Source: Pseudomonadota bacterium
GTDB taxonomy: Bacteria; Pseudomonadota; Gammaproteobacteria; Berkiellales; Berkiellaceae
Length of the DNA stretch: 64,000 nt
NCBI GenBank assembly: GCA_018242045.1
Contig: JAFECR010000011.1
Location: 64,212-128,211 of the forward strand
Direction: 5' to 3'
Both the position numbers and the translations under genes were made by a program. Position 1 is the first letter of the stretch. Each line of letters starts with the position of its first letter. The notes beneath the pieces are model-generated. The model ran no database searches, was not told the origin of the DNA, and saw only the letters and a program-made list of their open reading frames with translations. Positions 54,139 through 61,356 of this stretch are shown piece after piece.

Positions 54139-55452
54139 TCAATCATTATTATTTGTTACACGCTCTATTAATATTGCACCACCTTGGCCTCCACCAATGC
54201 ACAAACTTGCCAAGGCTCGTTTTTGTTTATTTTTTTCTAGCATATGAGCACAATGCAACACCAAACGTGTACCACTTGCCCCAACAGGATGTCCCAAAGC
54301 GATGGCACCGCCTTGAGGATTAAGCTTTTCGCTGTTAATTTCACCCATTTTTTCTTTTAATCCTAAAAACTTACGACAGTATTCATCATCATCCCATGCT
54401 TTGACACAAGCTATCACTTGTGCAGCAAAAGCTTCATTTATTTCAATATGATCAATATCATTCAATGTCAAACCATGATTTTTTAATATAGGTGTCATTG
54501 CATAGATTGGGCCAAGCCCCATAATAGCAGGATCTAGTGCTGCCCATTGAATATCTACAATTCTAGCTAAAATAGGTAACTGATATTTCTCGACCGCGGC
54601 TTGACTTGCTAAAATTAATAAAGCAGCGCCATCACTAATTTGAGAGCTATTTCCCGCAGTTATGGAGCCAAATTTTTCAAACACGGGTTTTAACTTGCTA
54701 AGTTTTTCAAGAGAAGATGAAGGACGCACCCCATCGTCTTGTTCAAGCACGCTGCCATCTTGCCCATAAAGAGGGATTATCGTTTCATTTACACCATTTG
54801 CTTGAGCCTTTGTTGCTTTTTGATGACTTAACAACGCAAATTGATCCATTTGTTCTCTACTAATATCAAACAAATAAGCGAGTTCTTCAGCAGTTTGCCC
54901 CATGTTCATATTAACAATAGGATCCGTTAATCCTTTTAATAACGCAATAATAGGAACTAAATATTGTGGTTTAAATTTAATTATCGATTTTAATTTAGTG
55001 GGAAAATCTCGTGCTTGTTTCATGCTTGCTAGCCAGCGCGTCATTTGATTGCTCAATAGCAACGGTGCTCGGCTCATTGCCTCACATCCCCCTGCCAACA
55101 CAATATGAGCTTTGTTTTGACGAATAAACTCTGCTGCAGAATCTATAGCTTGTAAACCCGATGCACAATTACGTTGTACCGTAAATGCTGGCACAAAAGG
55201 CCCACATCCTAATCTAAGTGCAATCACTCTTGCAATATTTGCTTCATTTTCACTCGGTGCTGCACACCCCATCACAACCTGATCAAATTTTTCAGGAGCA
55301 AATGATTGTCGCGCTAGCAAGGCTCTTCCAGCATTCACAGCCAAATCAGAAGCAGAAAATGGTCCTGGACCTTCCTTCATTTTCAAAAATGGTGTTCTCG
55401 CACCATCAACAATGTAAACCCTTTCCTGTGTGAATTTATTTTGGTGTTTCAT
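54139..55452 (-). CDS. fadI: 3-ketoacyl-CoA thiolase FadI
   Basis: Thiolase partner of FadJ. Catalytic residues: Cys in QRNCASGLQAI (about 98), His in GGAIALGHPVGASGT and Cys in LCIGGGQGGAI. The length of 437 residues matches FadI (436) rather than FadA (387). The start overlaps the fadE stop by 17 nt, suggesting one transcript fadE-fadI-fadJ-fadN-fadA, interrupted only by repeat elements. Confidence 0.93.
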   Translation of the reverse strand: MKHQNKFTQERVYIVDGARTPFLKMKEGPGPFSASDLAVNAGRALLARQSFAPEKFDQVVMGCAAPSENEANIARVIALRLGCGPFVPAFTVQRNCASGLQAIDSAAEFIRQNKAHIVLAGGCEAMSRAPLLLSNQMTRWLASMKQARDFPTKLKSIIKFKPQYLVPIIALLKGLTDPIVNMNMGQTAEELAYLFDISREQMDQFALLSHQKATKAQANGVNETIIPLYGQDGSVLEQDDGVRPSSSLEKLSKLKPVFEKFGSITAGNSSQISDGAALLILASQAAVEKYQLPILARIVDIQWAALDPAIMGLGPIYAMTPILKNHGLTLNDIDHIEINEAFAAQVIACVKAWDDDEYCRKFLGLKEKMGEINSEKLNPQGGAIALGHPVGASGTRLVLHCAHMLEKNKQKRALASLCIGGGQGGAILIERVTNNND

Positions 55453-57892
55453 TTTGTTTTTTTCCTAAAAAATATTCTGAAGTAAATTCATCGACCGCTA
55501 TTGCTTTTTTATGCAAATTTTCATATTCAATTAGCATTTCTACTTCTTCCTGGGTTAGGATTTTCTTTGATATTGCTAGGACAAGTTTGTCATTAAAAGA
55601 TAATGTTTTATCGATTTCTTTTTGTTTAATCGCAAGATCCATTTTAGCCTTGAAAGGTTGTACTTTGAGTAATTGATTATAAGTTGCCTCCATTAATCCT
55701 GTAGGATCTTGCTTAGTTCTGCCTATATAACATAGACTTGTTAATCTATTTCTTAAGTCGGGAACTTCTTGTGTGCCTTTTGCACATTCATGATAAATGA
55801 TATCCTTTGGTAATGAAAAAACCTTGCCAAATGGAAAAATAAACCATTTTAAAAAAGAACCAACATAGGGCTTAGGAAAATTATTAAAAAGACCATAAAA
55901 AGCTTCTTGCGTCTCAAATAAACACATTTGCAATGCCCAAGTCACTAAAGGCCAATCGGAATCCTGATTTCCCTCATCGTGGTAATATTTTATTGTTGCA
56001 GCAGCCATATAAAGCTGACTTAGCACATCTCCTAATCTTGCTGAAGTATTTTCTTTTCGTTTTAAAGAACCCCCTAAGCTTAACAATGCAATATCTGTGG
56101 CAAATGCTAAAGCCACGCTCAACCAATTCAACTTTTTAATGTAAACTTTTGTCTTATGATTGGTTGGCACAAAGCTTAAATATCCACAGCTTACTGCAAA
56201 AGTAAAACATTTTACCGCATTAGAAATAAAATATCCTATGTGACTGATTAAGCTTTTATCAAATAATTTTAAGGCTTCTTCTTTATCTGTATTATATAAT
56301 TGCGCTGCTTGGAGCTCTTTTTTAACATAAGGATGACAACGAATAGCACCTTGGCCAAAAATCATTAAGCTTCTTGTTAAAATATTTGCACCTTCAACAG
56401 TAATGCTAATGGGAATAGCTTGATATCCTCTCCCTAAATAGTTTGACGGGCCAAGCATGATGCCACGCCCGCCATGTATATCCATGGCATCATTGATAAC
56501 TTTCCTTGCCATTTCAGTCATATGATATTTTGCTATAGCCGTTGCGACAGAAGGTTTAAATCCCTGATCAACCCCACAAGCCGTTAAAGAGCGTGTTGCT
56601 TGTAATAGATAAGTCAATCCAGCAATACGAGCCAGTGGTTGTTCTATCCCTTCAAAAGTTCCAATGGATACACTAAATTGTTTTCGAATAGCACAATAAG
56701 CAGATGTCATTCTAAGCGACAACATCCCTGTCGCTGTGCTTAGCGCTGGTAAGGATATTCCCCTTCCAGCAGATAAGCATTCCATCAACATGCGCCAACC
56801 CGAGCCCGCCATTTTTGCACCACCAATTATCCATTCTATTGGAACAAAAACATCTTTGCCACGAATAGGACCATTCATAAATGCCATATTCAAAGGAAAA
56901 TGACGTTGCCCTATCTGAACACCCGGATGATTTGTTGGGATAAGACATAAAGTGATACCTACTTCGATTTTATCAAAAAGTAAATGATTGGGATCGTATA
57001 ATTTAAATGCTAAGCCAAATACTGTTGCAACTGGTGCAAGTGTTATATATCGTTTATCAAAATTTAAACGGATCCCAATCACTTCTTTGCCTTCATGATT
57101 TCCTTTGCAAACAATTCCATTATCTTCAATGGCACTGGCATCTGAACCTGCCTCTTTGCTAGTTAAAGCAAAACAAGGGATTTCATCACCACAAGCAAGC
57201 CGTGGCAAATAATGCTGCTGTTGCTCGATAGTACCGTAATGCAATAGAAGTTCTGCAGGCCCTAATGAATTAGGAACCATTACCGTGACAGCTGCACTAA
57301 TGCTGCGCGTAGCTATTTTAGTAATGACACAAGAATGAGCAAATGCTGAAAATCCTAAACCACCGAATTCTTTTGGAATAATCATGGCGAAAAATTTTTC
57401 CGCTTTGAGAAACGCCCAAATTTCTGGTGTTAAATCACTCAGTTCATGAACAATTTTCCAATCCTCTAGCATGCGACAAAGTATTTCAACTTTTTCATCG
57501 AGAAAGGCTTGTTCTTCTGGTTTTAAGTTTGGCTTTTGCATGGATAAGAACTGTTTCCAATCCATCGTGCCTTGTAAAAGATCTTTTTCTAACCAGACAC
57601 CACCCGCTTCTATGGCTTGTTGTTCTGTTTGGCTCATCAAGGGTAAGGCACCCCTAAACCAAGTGAAAATTTTTTCATCAAGACGATAACGAAGAGGAGC
57701 GATATTTACTACCAACGCTATGAAAATAAGCAACGGCCATAAAAACCAAGCTGAATAATTTACCCAATGCAAACACGTTAAGCTGTATAAAATTATAGCG
57801 ATAATAAACGGCCATAACCAACGTGGAATACGATAGAAAGCAATGGCCCATACTAATAGTAATCCTAAAAATACCTGGGAAAATCCACTCAT
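55436..57892 (-). CDS. fadE: Acyl-CoA dehydrogenase FadE
   Basis: FadE is the flavoprotein that begins each beta-oxidation cycle. The 818 residues match E. coli (814). Seen: N-terminal hydrophobic segments (about 5-65), acyl-CoA dehydrogenase region with FFAMIIPKEFGGLGF, CFALTSKEAGSDA, GAKMAGSGWRML and MDIHGGRGIMLGP, then the FadE-specific C-terminal domain (DUF1974). GGAG lies six bases before the ATG. It is first of the fad gene run and has the only convincing promoter region there. Confidence 0.94.
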   Translation of the reverse strand: MSGFSQVFLGLLLVWAIAFYRIPRWLWPFIIAIILYSLTCLHWVNYSAWFLWPLLIFIALVVNIAPLRYRLDEKIFTWFRGALPLMSQTEQQAIEAGGVWLEKDLLQGTMDWKQFLSMQKPNLKPEEQAFLDEKVEILCRMLEDWKIVHELSDLTPEIWAFLKAEKFFAMIIPKEFGGLGFSAFAHSCVITKIATRSISAAVTVMVPNSLGPAELLLHYGTIEQQQHYLPRLACGDEIPCFALTSKEAGSDASAIEDNGIVCKGNHEGKEVIGIRLNFDKRYITLAPVATVFGLAFKLYDPNHLLFDKIEVGITLCLIPTNHPGVQIGQRHFPLNMAFMNGPIRGKDVFVPIEWIIGGAKMAGSGWRMLMECLSAGRGISLPALSTATGMLSLRMTSAYCAIRKQFSVSIGTFEGIEQPLARIAGLTYLLQATRSLTACGVDQGFKPSVATAIAKYHMTEMARKVINDAMDIHGGRGIMLGPSNYLGRGYQAIPISITVEGANILTRSLMIFGQGAIRCHPYVKKELQAAQLYNTDKEEALKLFDKSLISHIGYFISNAVKCFTFAVSCGYLSFVPTNHKTKVYIKKLNWLSVALAFATDIALLSLGGSLKRKENTSARLGDVLSQLYMAAATIKYYHDEGNQDSDWPLVTWALQMCLFETQEAFYGLFNNFPKPYVGSFLKWFIFPFGKVFSLPKDIIYHECAKGTQEVPDLRNRLTSLCYIGRTKQDPTGLMEATYNQLLKVQPFKAKMDLAIKQKEIDKTLSFNDKLVLAISKKILTQEEVEMLIEYENLHKKAIAVDEFTSEYFLGKKQNETPK

Positions 57893-57959
57893 ATGAAGCT
57901 CCCTTTCTATCTTGAAATGGTAATCCCATTCATGTTAAATAACTAACGAAGATAGTCTA

Positions 57960-58010
57960 TGCACGGAGTATAGTAAGTTTAAACTACTGTGCAGCTTAAT
58001 TTAATGTCAA
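57960..58010 (-). promoter_or_regulatory. fadE promoter/operator region
   Basis: On the minus strand TTGACA (58005-58010) is a perfect -35; a weak -10 follows, and TATACT lies further on. Between them is a palindrome centred on GTTTAAAC (57977-57984, extended as AGTA-GTTTAAAC-ACT), and TGCAC (57960) pairs with GTGCA (57989). Overlap with the promoter suggests an operator for a fatty-acid regulator, possibly the TetR protein at 45.2-45.9 kb. The remaining 270-bp gap shows no gene. Confidence 0.4.
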
Positions 58011-58166
58011 CTTCATCTTTAATCTTCTGATTTCAAAAGAAATTAAATCGTTGATTTACACACCTTTGTTTATTAGATGACACGACAGTTAAAGTAGTGA
58101 TATCTTATTATTAAGAAAACGAAACAAAACATGGAAAAAGGCCTTAACACCTTAAAGGAGAAGTTA

Positions 58167-58466
58167 ATGCGTCACCATGAACGCCCTAATATTGGAGAGT
58201 GGTTTAAAAACCAGGAATATAACAGCATCTTTGAAGTGGTTGCTTCGGATGAATTTGATGACTACGTGGAAGTACAATATTTTGCAGGAGAAATTGAAGA
58301 ATTTGATCTTGAAACATGGTACGAACTAGATTTGAAAAAAATACCAGCACCTGAGGATTGTTCGGGCCCGTTTGAAGTCCCACGTGAAGATTTAGGGTAT
58401 GCTGATGATACTATCCATCCAGAGGATTGGTCAGGACCATTGACAGAAATTGAGCCAAAAGATTAG
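58167..58466 (+). CDS. DUF6763 family small acidic protein
   Basis: A 99-residue acidic protein. The pattern NIGEWFKNQEYNSIFEVVA, DYVEVQYFAGEIEEFDL and two copies of PEDxSGP (PEDCSGPFE and PEDWSGPLT) matches the small DUF6763 family found near lexA or housekeeping genes in gammaproteobacteria; its function is unknown. I prefer the ATG at 58167 because AAGGAG lies seven bases upstream. The in-frame ATG at 58131 has no ribosome-binding site. Confidence 0.75.
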   Translation: MRHHERPNIGEWFKNQEYNSIFEVVASDEFDDYVEVQYFAGEIEEFDLETWYELDLKKIPAPEDCSGPFEVPREDLGYADDTIHPEDWSGPLTEIEPKD

Positions 58467-58628
58467 TTTTTAAAACAAACTAAATCTTGCATTGCACTAA
58501 ATTTTGCTAATTTCATGATCTCATTTTAATATTAATGTATAAATTAAATTATGATATGTCCTAGAAATTCGTTATATTTTTAAAGTAGTGAGCGTAGTTG
58601 GCGAACTCTAGATCCGGTAACTCAGTTT

Positions 58629-58644
58629 CTGTATCTTTGAACAG
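58629..58644 (+). promoter_or_regulatory. SOS box (LexA operator) of lexA
   Basis: CTGT-ATCTTTGA-ACAG fits the gammaproteobacterial LexA operator CTGT-N8-ACAG exactly. It ends 11 nt before the lexA ATG and partly overlaps the ribosome-binding region (AGGGAAG), so bound LexA would block its own expression. Confidence 0.8.
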
Positions 58645-58655
58645 GGAAGCAAGTT

Positions 58656-59285
58656 ATGCCTACAAGTTCCACTTCTCAAACCATGAATCTCACTCGTCGC
58701 CAATCTGAAGTTCTCCAAGTCATACGAAATCATATTGAAAAGACCGGTGCACCTCCAACGCGAGCAGAAATAGCAAGAACTTTGGGCTTTCGCTCAGTGA
58801 ATGCTGCTGAGGATCATTTAAAAGCACTCGCACGCAAAGGTGCAATAACCTTAGCACCTGGCACATCGCGAGGGATCCAATTAGCTAAAGAACATGGAAT
58901 AGGCTTGCCTATTGTAAAAACTCTCAGTGTAGATGGACCCATTTTTGCTGAGAAAAATTTTGATGGCAGGATGCGTATACAGCATGAATTTTTTACTCCT
59001 AAACCAGATTACTTATTACAAGTACAAGGCATTGGTTTATTAGGTGCTGGAATTAAAGATGGAGATCTACTTGCTGTGCACTGCTGCGATCAAGCAGAAA
59101 ATGGCAAGATTATAATCGCTCGTGTTAATAATAAAATTGTTGTACGAAGATATTTTCGTCATGGCGATCAAATTGAATTAAGAGCAGAGAATACGGATCA
59201 TTCTCCAATTTATTTGAATGCAAACATTCAACCCCTTGTTATAGAAGGGATCGGTGTAGGCGTAATCAGAACAACCAGCTTATAA
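58656..59285 (+). CDS. lexA: LexA repressor homologue lacking self-cleavage residues
   Basis: LexA represses the SOS genes until RecA filaments trigger self-cleavage. The N-terminal winged helix (about 11-75) is well conserved: PPTRAEIARTLGFRS, NAAEDHLKALARKG and SRGIQL. The C-terminal domain aligns without gaps to E. coli, but the Ala-Gly cleavage site is Val92-Asp93, the nucleophile Ser119 is Gly127 (codon 59034-59036, GGT), and the base Lys156 is Arg164 (codon 59145-59147, CGA). The surrounding DGDLLAVH, RAENTDHSPI and EGIGVGVIR are kept, so dimerisation should persist. GGGAAG precedes the ATG; a start at MNLTRRQ (58683) would match the E. coli length but has no ribosome-binding site. Confidence 0.93.
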   Translation: MPTSSTSQTMNLTRRQSEVLQVIRNHIEKTGAPPTRAEIARTLGFRSVNAAEDHLKALARKGAITLAPGTSRGIQLAKEHGIGLPIVKTLSVDGPIFAEKNFDGRMRIQHEFFTPKPDYLLQVQGIGLLGAGIKDGDLLAVHCCDQAENGKIIIARVNNKIVVRRYFRHGDQIELRAENTDHSPIYLNANIQPLVIEGIGVGVIRTTSL

Positions 59286-59293
59286 ATAAAACT

Positions 59294-59473
59294 TTAAGCT
59301 AGTTCTTTTCTAAAGCAAATTAAGGCGTTGTAATCTTCGAACGCCTTTTCCTTTTTTTCCCAATTACTAATGGTTGGTTTTTTAACATAGGCTTCTGCAG
59401 CATAAGCATAAGCGCGATATAATTTTTGTTGCGCTTCAATACGTTGATTTGTTCCTTGTTTAGTTTCCACCAT
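59294..59473 (-). CDS. Small hypothetical protein (59 aa)
   Basis: A short open frame of 59 codons with AGAGGTGG directly before its ATG/GTG pair. The product (VETKQGTNQRIEAQQKLYRA, then EAYVKKPTISNWEKKEKAFE) is predicted helical and charge-balanced, like a real small protein. I recognise no family. It converges with lexA, and the lexA terminator stem lies inside its coding sequence, which weakens the case. A longer overlapping frame (59320-59538) is very basic and less convincing. Confidence 0.4.
   Translation of the reverse strand: MVETKQGTNQRIEAQQKLYRAYAYAAEAYVKKPTISNWEKKEKAFEDYNALICFRKELA
59322..59358 (+). terminator. Intrinsic terminator of lexA
   Basis: AAGGCGTT (59322-59329) and AACGCCTT (59340-59347) form a perfect 8-bp stem with a 10-nt loop, followed by TTCCTTTTTTT. 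It lies 37 nt after the lexA stop. Confidence 0.75.
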
Positions 59474-59621
59474 CCACCTCTTTTAACCCAAATTCGGATT
59501 TCAAGATGCATCATATGATATTTAGGGTGTAATCGCAAAGCTTCTTTAGCAAAAATCTATTATGTAAAGGGCAAAAGACTTACATTCTAACTGGATAATT
59601 TATCCTTTGTTAGCATAATGA

Positions 59622-59651
59622 TTGAAACAAATGATAGTTGGACTATATACT
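59622..59651 (+). promoter_or_regulatory. Promoter of the 288-aa hypothetical gene
   Basis: TTGAAA (59622-59627), 18 bp, TATACT (59646-59651). Transcription would start near 59658, which excludes the in-frame TTG at 59638 as a start codon and supports the ATG at 59671 or 59683. Confidence 0.5.
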
Positions 59652-59682
59652 TATTAAATACACTTTAATAATGGTTTTAACT

Positions 59683-60549
59683 ATGTCTAAAAAAGGTGTA
59701 AGTGCGCTCGACAAAACACCAAGCTGGCTTCAAGTTTTAATTAACCCGAGCATTTTAGAACAACATCGAGCACTTCAAAGAAAAGAGCTTGCCCTTCAAA
59801 AAGAAAAATTACGAATGCTTAATATGAAATCAGTTAATACCTCTTCTCAGGAAAATTTATTTTCTTTAAAGCAACTTGGAGGACATTATCAGTGCATCAT
59901 CATAAAAGATAATTTTCCTAAAGGCACTGAACTACAATGGATCCAAACAATTAAATCCATTGACTATAAAAATAAGAAAAATCAAATGTCTCAAGAAAAT
60001 ATACTACGGGAAATTGAGAACATCCAACCTGCTAAAGCAAAAGAAACTATTGAGAAAGTAATTCAAGAGGATACTAAAGATCAAAAAGTGCATGAAAAAA
60101 GAGAGATTAATAGAGAAGGATTTTCAACCTATGTTTTTAATTCGCTGGAAAATTCCCCTTCAAAATCAATAATCATTCAACTCGTCAATTCAAAAAATGA
60201 TACTGCTCCTCTTGCTTTAGTACAATTAGAAACTCATGATCTTTGGCTGCATGACCCAAAATTAAAATGCTCTCTTTTTTTTAAAAATACAGATATTGTG
60301 GGCTTTAAAGATTTTTTGATAAACCATGTTCAAACAAATCATAAAGAATTTAATCAAGTCTCTATTATTCAGCTTGGGAACAAAGAGAAACACCATTTAG
60401 AACGCAAAAGTACTCATCAAAACGTAGATAAAACTATCCCTATTAAACGACAAGAAATATTAAAACAACCTCAATTACAGCAAACACCAAAAATGCAAGA
60501 AGTTCAAAGCGAACAAAATAGCAAACCTTCAAAACCTAAGCACAAATAA
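59683..60549 (+). CDS. Hypothetical Lys/Gln-rich protein
   Basis: I do not recognise this 288-residue protein. It has a short helical N-terminus (ALQRKELALQKEKLRML, likely coiled coil), a central region, a compact hydrophobic part (about 160-235, SIIIQLVNSKND, PLALVQLETHDLWLHD) and a disordered, Lys/Gln/Pro-rich tail (SKPSKPKHK). No signal peptide or membrane helix. It has its own promoter and converges with pabA/trpG, overlapping it by 14 bp. The start could also be 59671. A disordered polar tail is seen in some secreted effectors, but nothing here shows secretion. Confidence 0.6.
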   Translation: MSKKGVSALDKTPSWLQVLINPSILEQHRALQRKELALQKEKLRMLNMKSVNTSSQENLFSLKQLGGHYQCIIIKDNFPKGTELQWIQTIKSIDYKNKKNQMSQENILREIENIQPAKAKETIEKVIQEDTKDQKVHEKREINREGFSTYVFNSLENSPSKSIIIQLVNSKNDTAPLALVQLETHDLWLHDPKLKCSLFFKNTDIVGFKDFLINHVQTNHKEFNQVSIIQLGNKEKHHLERKSTHQNVDKTIPIKRQEILKQPQLQQTPKMQEVQSEQNSKPSKPKHK

Positions 60550-61129
60550 CAGGCTCAACCAAATTGTATTTTAAAAACGCATCTATTAAATCATGTCCGT
60601 GCTCTGTCAAAACAGATTCAGGATGAAATTGTACACCGATGAGGGGATAAATTTGATGTTGGATCGCCATAATTTCATTTTGCATGCTAAGAGCTGTTAT
60701 TTTTAAATTTGAAGGTAAGGATCCATTTTTTACTATTAAAGAGTGATATCTTGCAACCGTCAGCGGATTGGGTAATTCTTTGAAAATACCCTGAGCATTA
60801 TGAAGGATCTTATCTGCTTTACCGTGCATTGGGAATTTTGCTCTTATCACTTGTGCGCCACAGGCTTGCGCAATGGCTTGATGCCCTAAACACACTCCTA
60901 ATATAGGAATAGTAGCCATAAAGGTTGAAATTAATTCCAGGGAAATCCCCGCTTCTGTCGGAGAACACGGTCCCGGTGATATAATAATGTGGCTAGGTGC
61001 CATTTTAATAATGTCTGCCAGCTTTATTCCATCATTTCGGTAAACGACTGCTTCATAGCCTAATTCGATGACATATCGACTTAAATTGAAGACAAAAGAA
61101 TCATAATTATCAATCACTAAAACCATCAT
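60536..61129 (-). CDS. pabA: Glutamine amidotransferase, aminodeoxychorismate/anthranilate synthase component II
   Basis: Class I glutamine amidotransferase supplying ammonia to PabB or TrpE. Seen: N-terminal VIDNYDSFVFNL, oxyanion SPGPCSP, nucleophile Cys in GVCLGHQAIAQ, and the His-Glu pair in GVQFHPESVLTEHG. Length is 197 residues. pabA and trpG cannot be told apart by sequence alone here, and neither pabB nor trpE is adjacent. A single bifunctional subunit is possible. Converges with the hypothetical gene. Confidence 0.88.
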   Translation of the reverse strand: MMVLVIDNYDSFVFNLSRYVIELGYEAVVYRNDGIKLADIIKMAPSHIIISPGPCSPTEAGISLELISTFMATIPILGVCLGHQAIAQACGAQVIRAKFPMHGKADKILHNAQGIFKELPNPLTVARYHSLIVKNGSLPSNLKITALSMQNEIMAIQHQIYPLIGVQFHPESVLTEHGHDLIDAFLKYNLVEPVICA

Positions 61130-61183
61130 GACTGCCTAAATAAAAATTAGCTAGTAAAATAAATATTTTGACGCCGCCTAAGC

Positions 61184-61263
61184 AAAGTGCGAAGCGTATA
61201 TGCTCGGTCACTTTGAAATTAGGAAAAAACGATATCATTGCGAGGAGCGATGCGACGTGGCAT
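61184..61263. repeat. Mosaic of repeat fragments upstream of slt
   Basis: GCCGCCTAAGCAAAGTGCG resembles a MITE-like end (compare GCCGCCTAGACTAAAAGC near 54085). It is followed by GGTCACTTTGAAATTAGGA, shared with 43285 and 63967, and then by CATTGCGAGGAGCGATGCGA (61236 on), a short palindrome-type repeat resembling ones widespread in other proteobacterial genomes. The 227-bp pabA-slt gap holds no gene. Confidence 0.5.
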
Positions 61264-61356
61264 TATAATTTTCATACTGTAATAATATTATATATATTCT
61301 TCTCGTCCAAAAATAGTTCATTCACTAACAATATTTTTGATGGACAAATAAAGATA

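Noticed and set aside
58131..58166. Upstream ATG of the DUF6763 gene
   Set aside because: No ribosome-binding site; the ATG at 58167 has AAGGAG at ideal spacing and the extra residues are not family-typical.
59320..59538. 72-codon very basic frame after lexA on the minus strand
   Set aside because: It overlaps the 59-codon frame that has a ribosome-binding site and more balanced composition, and it runs through the lexA terminator; neither is certain.
61168..61356. N-terminal extension of slt by 63 codons
   Set aside because: The extension is built from intergenic repeat fragments and precedes a clear signal peptide that should be N-terminal.
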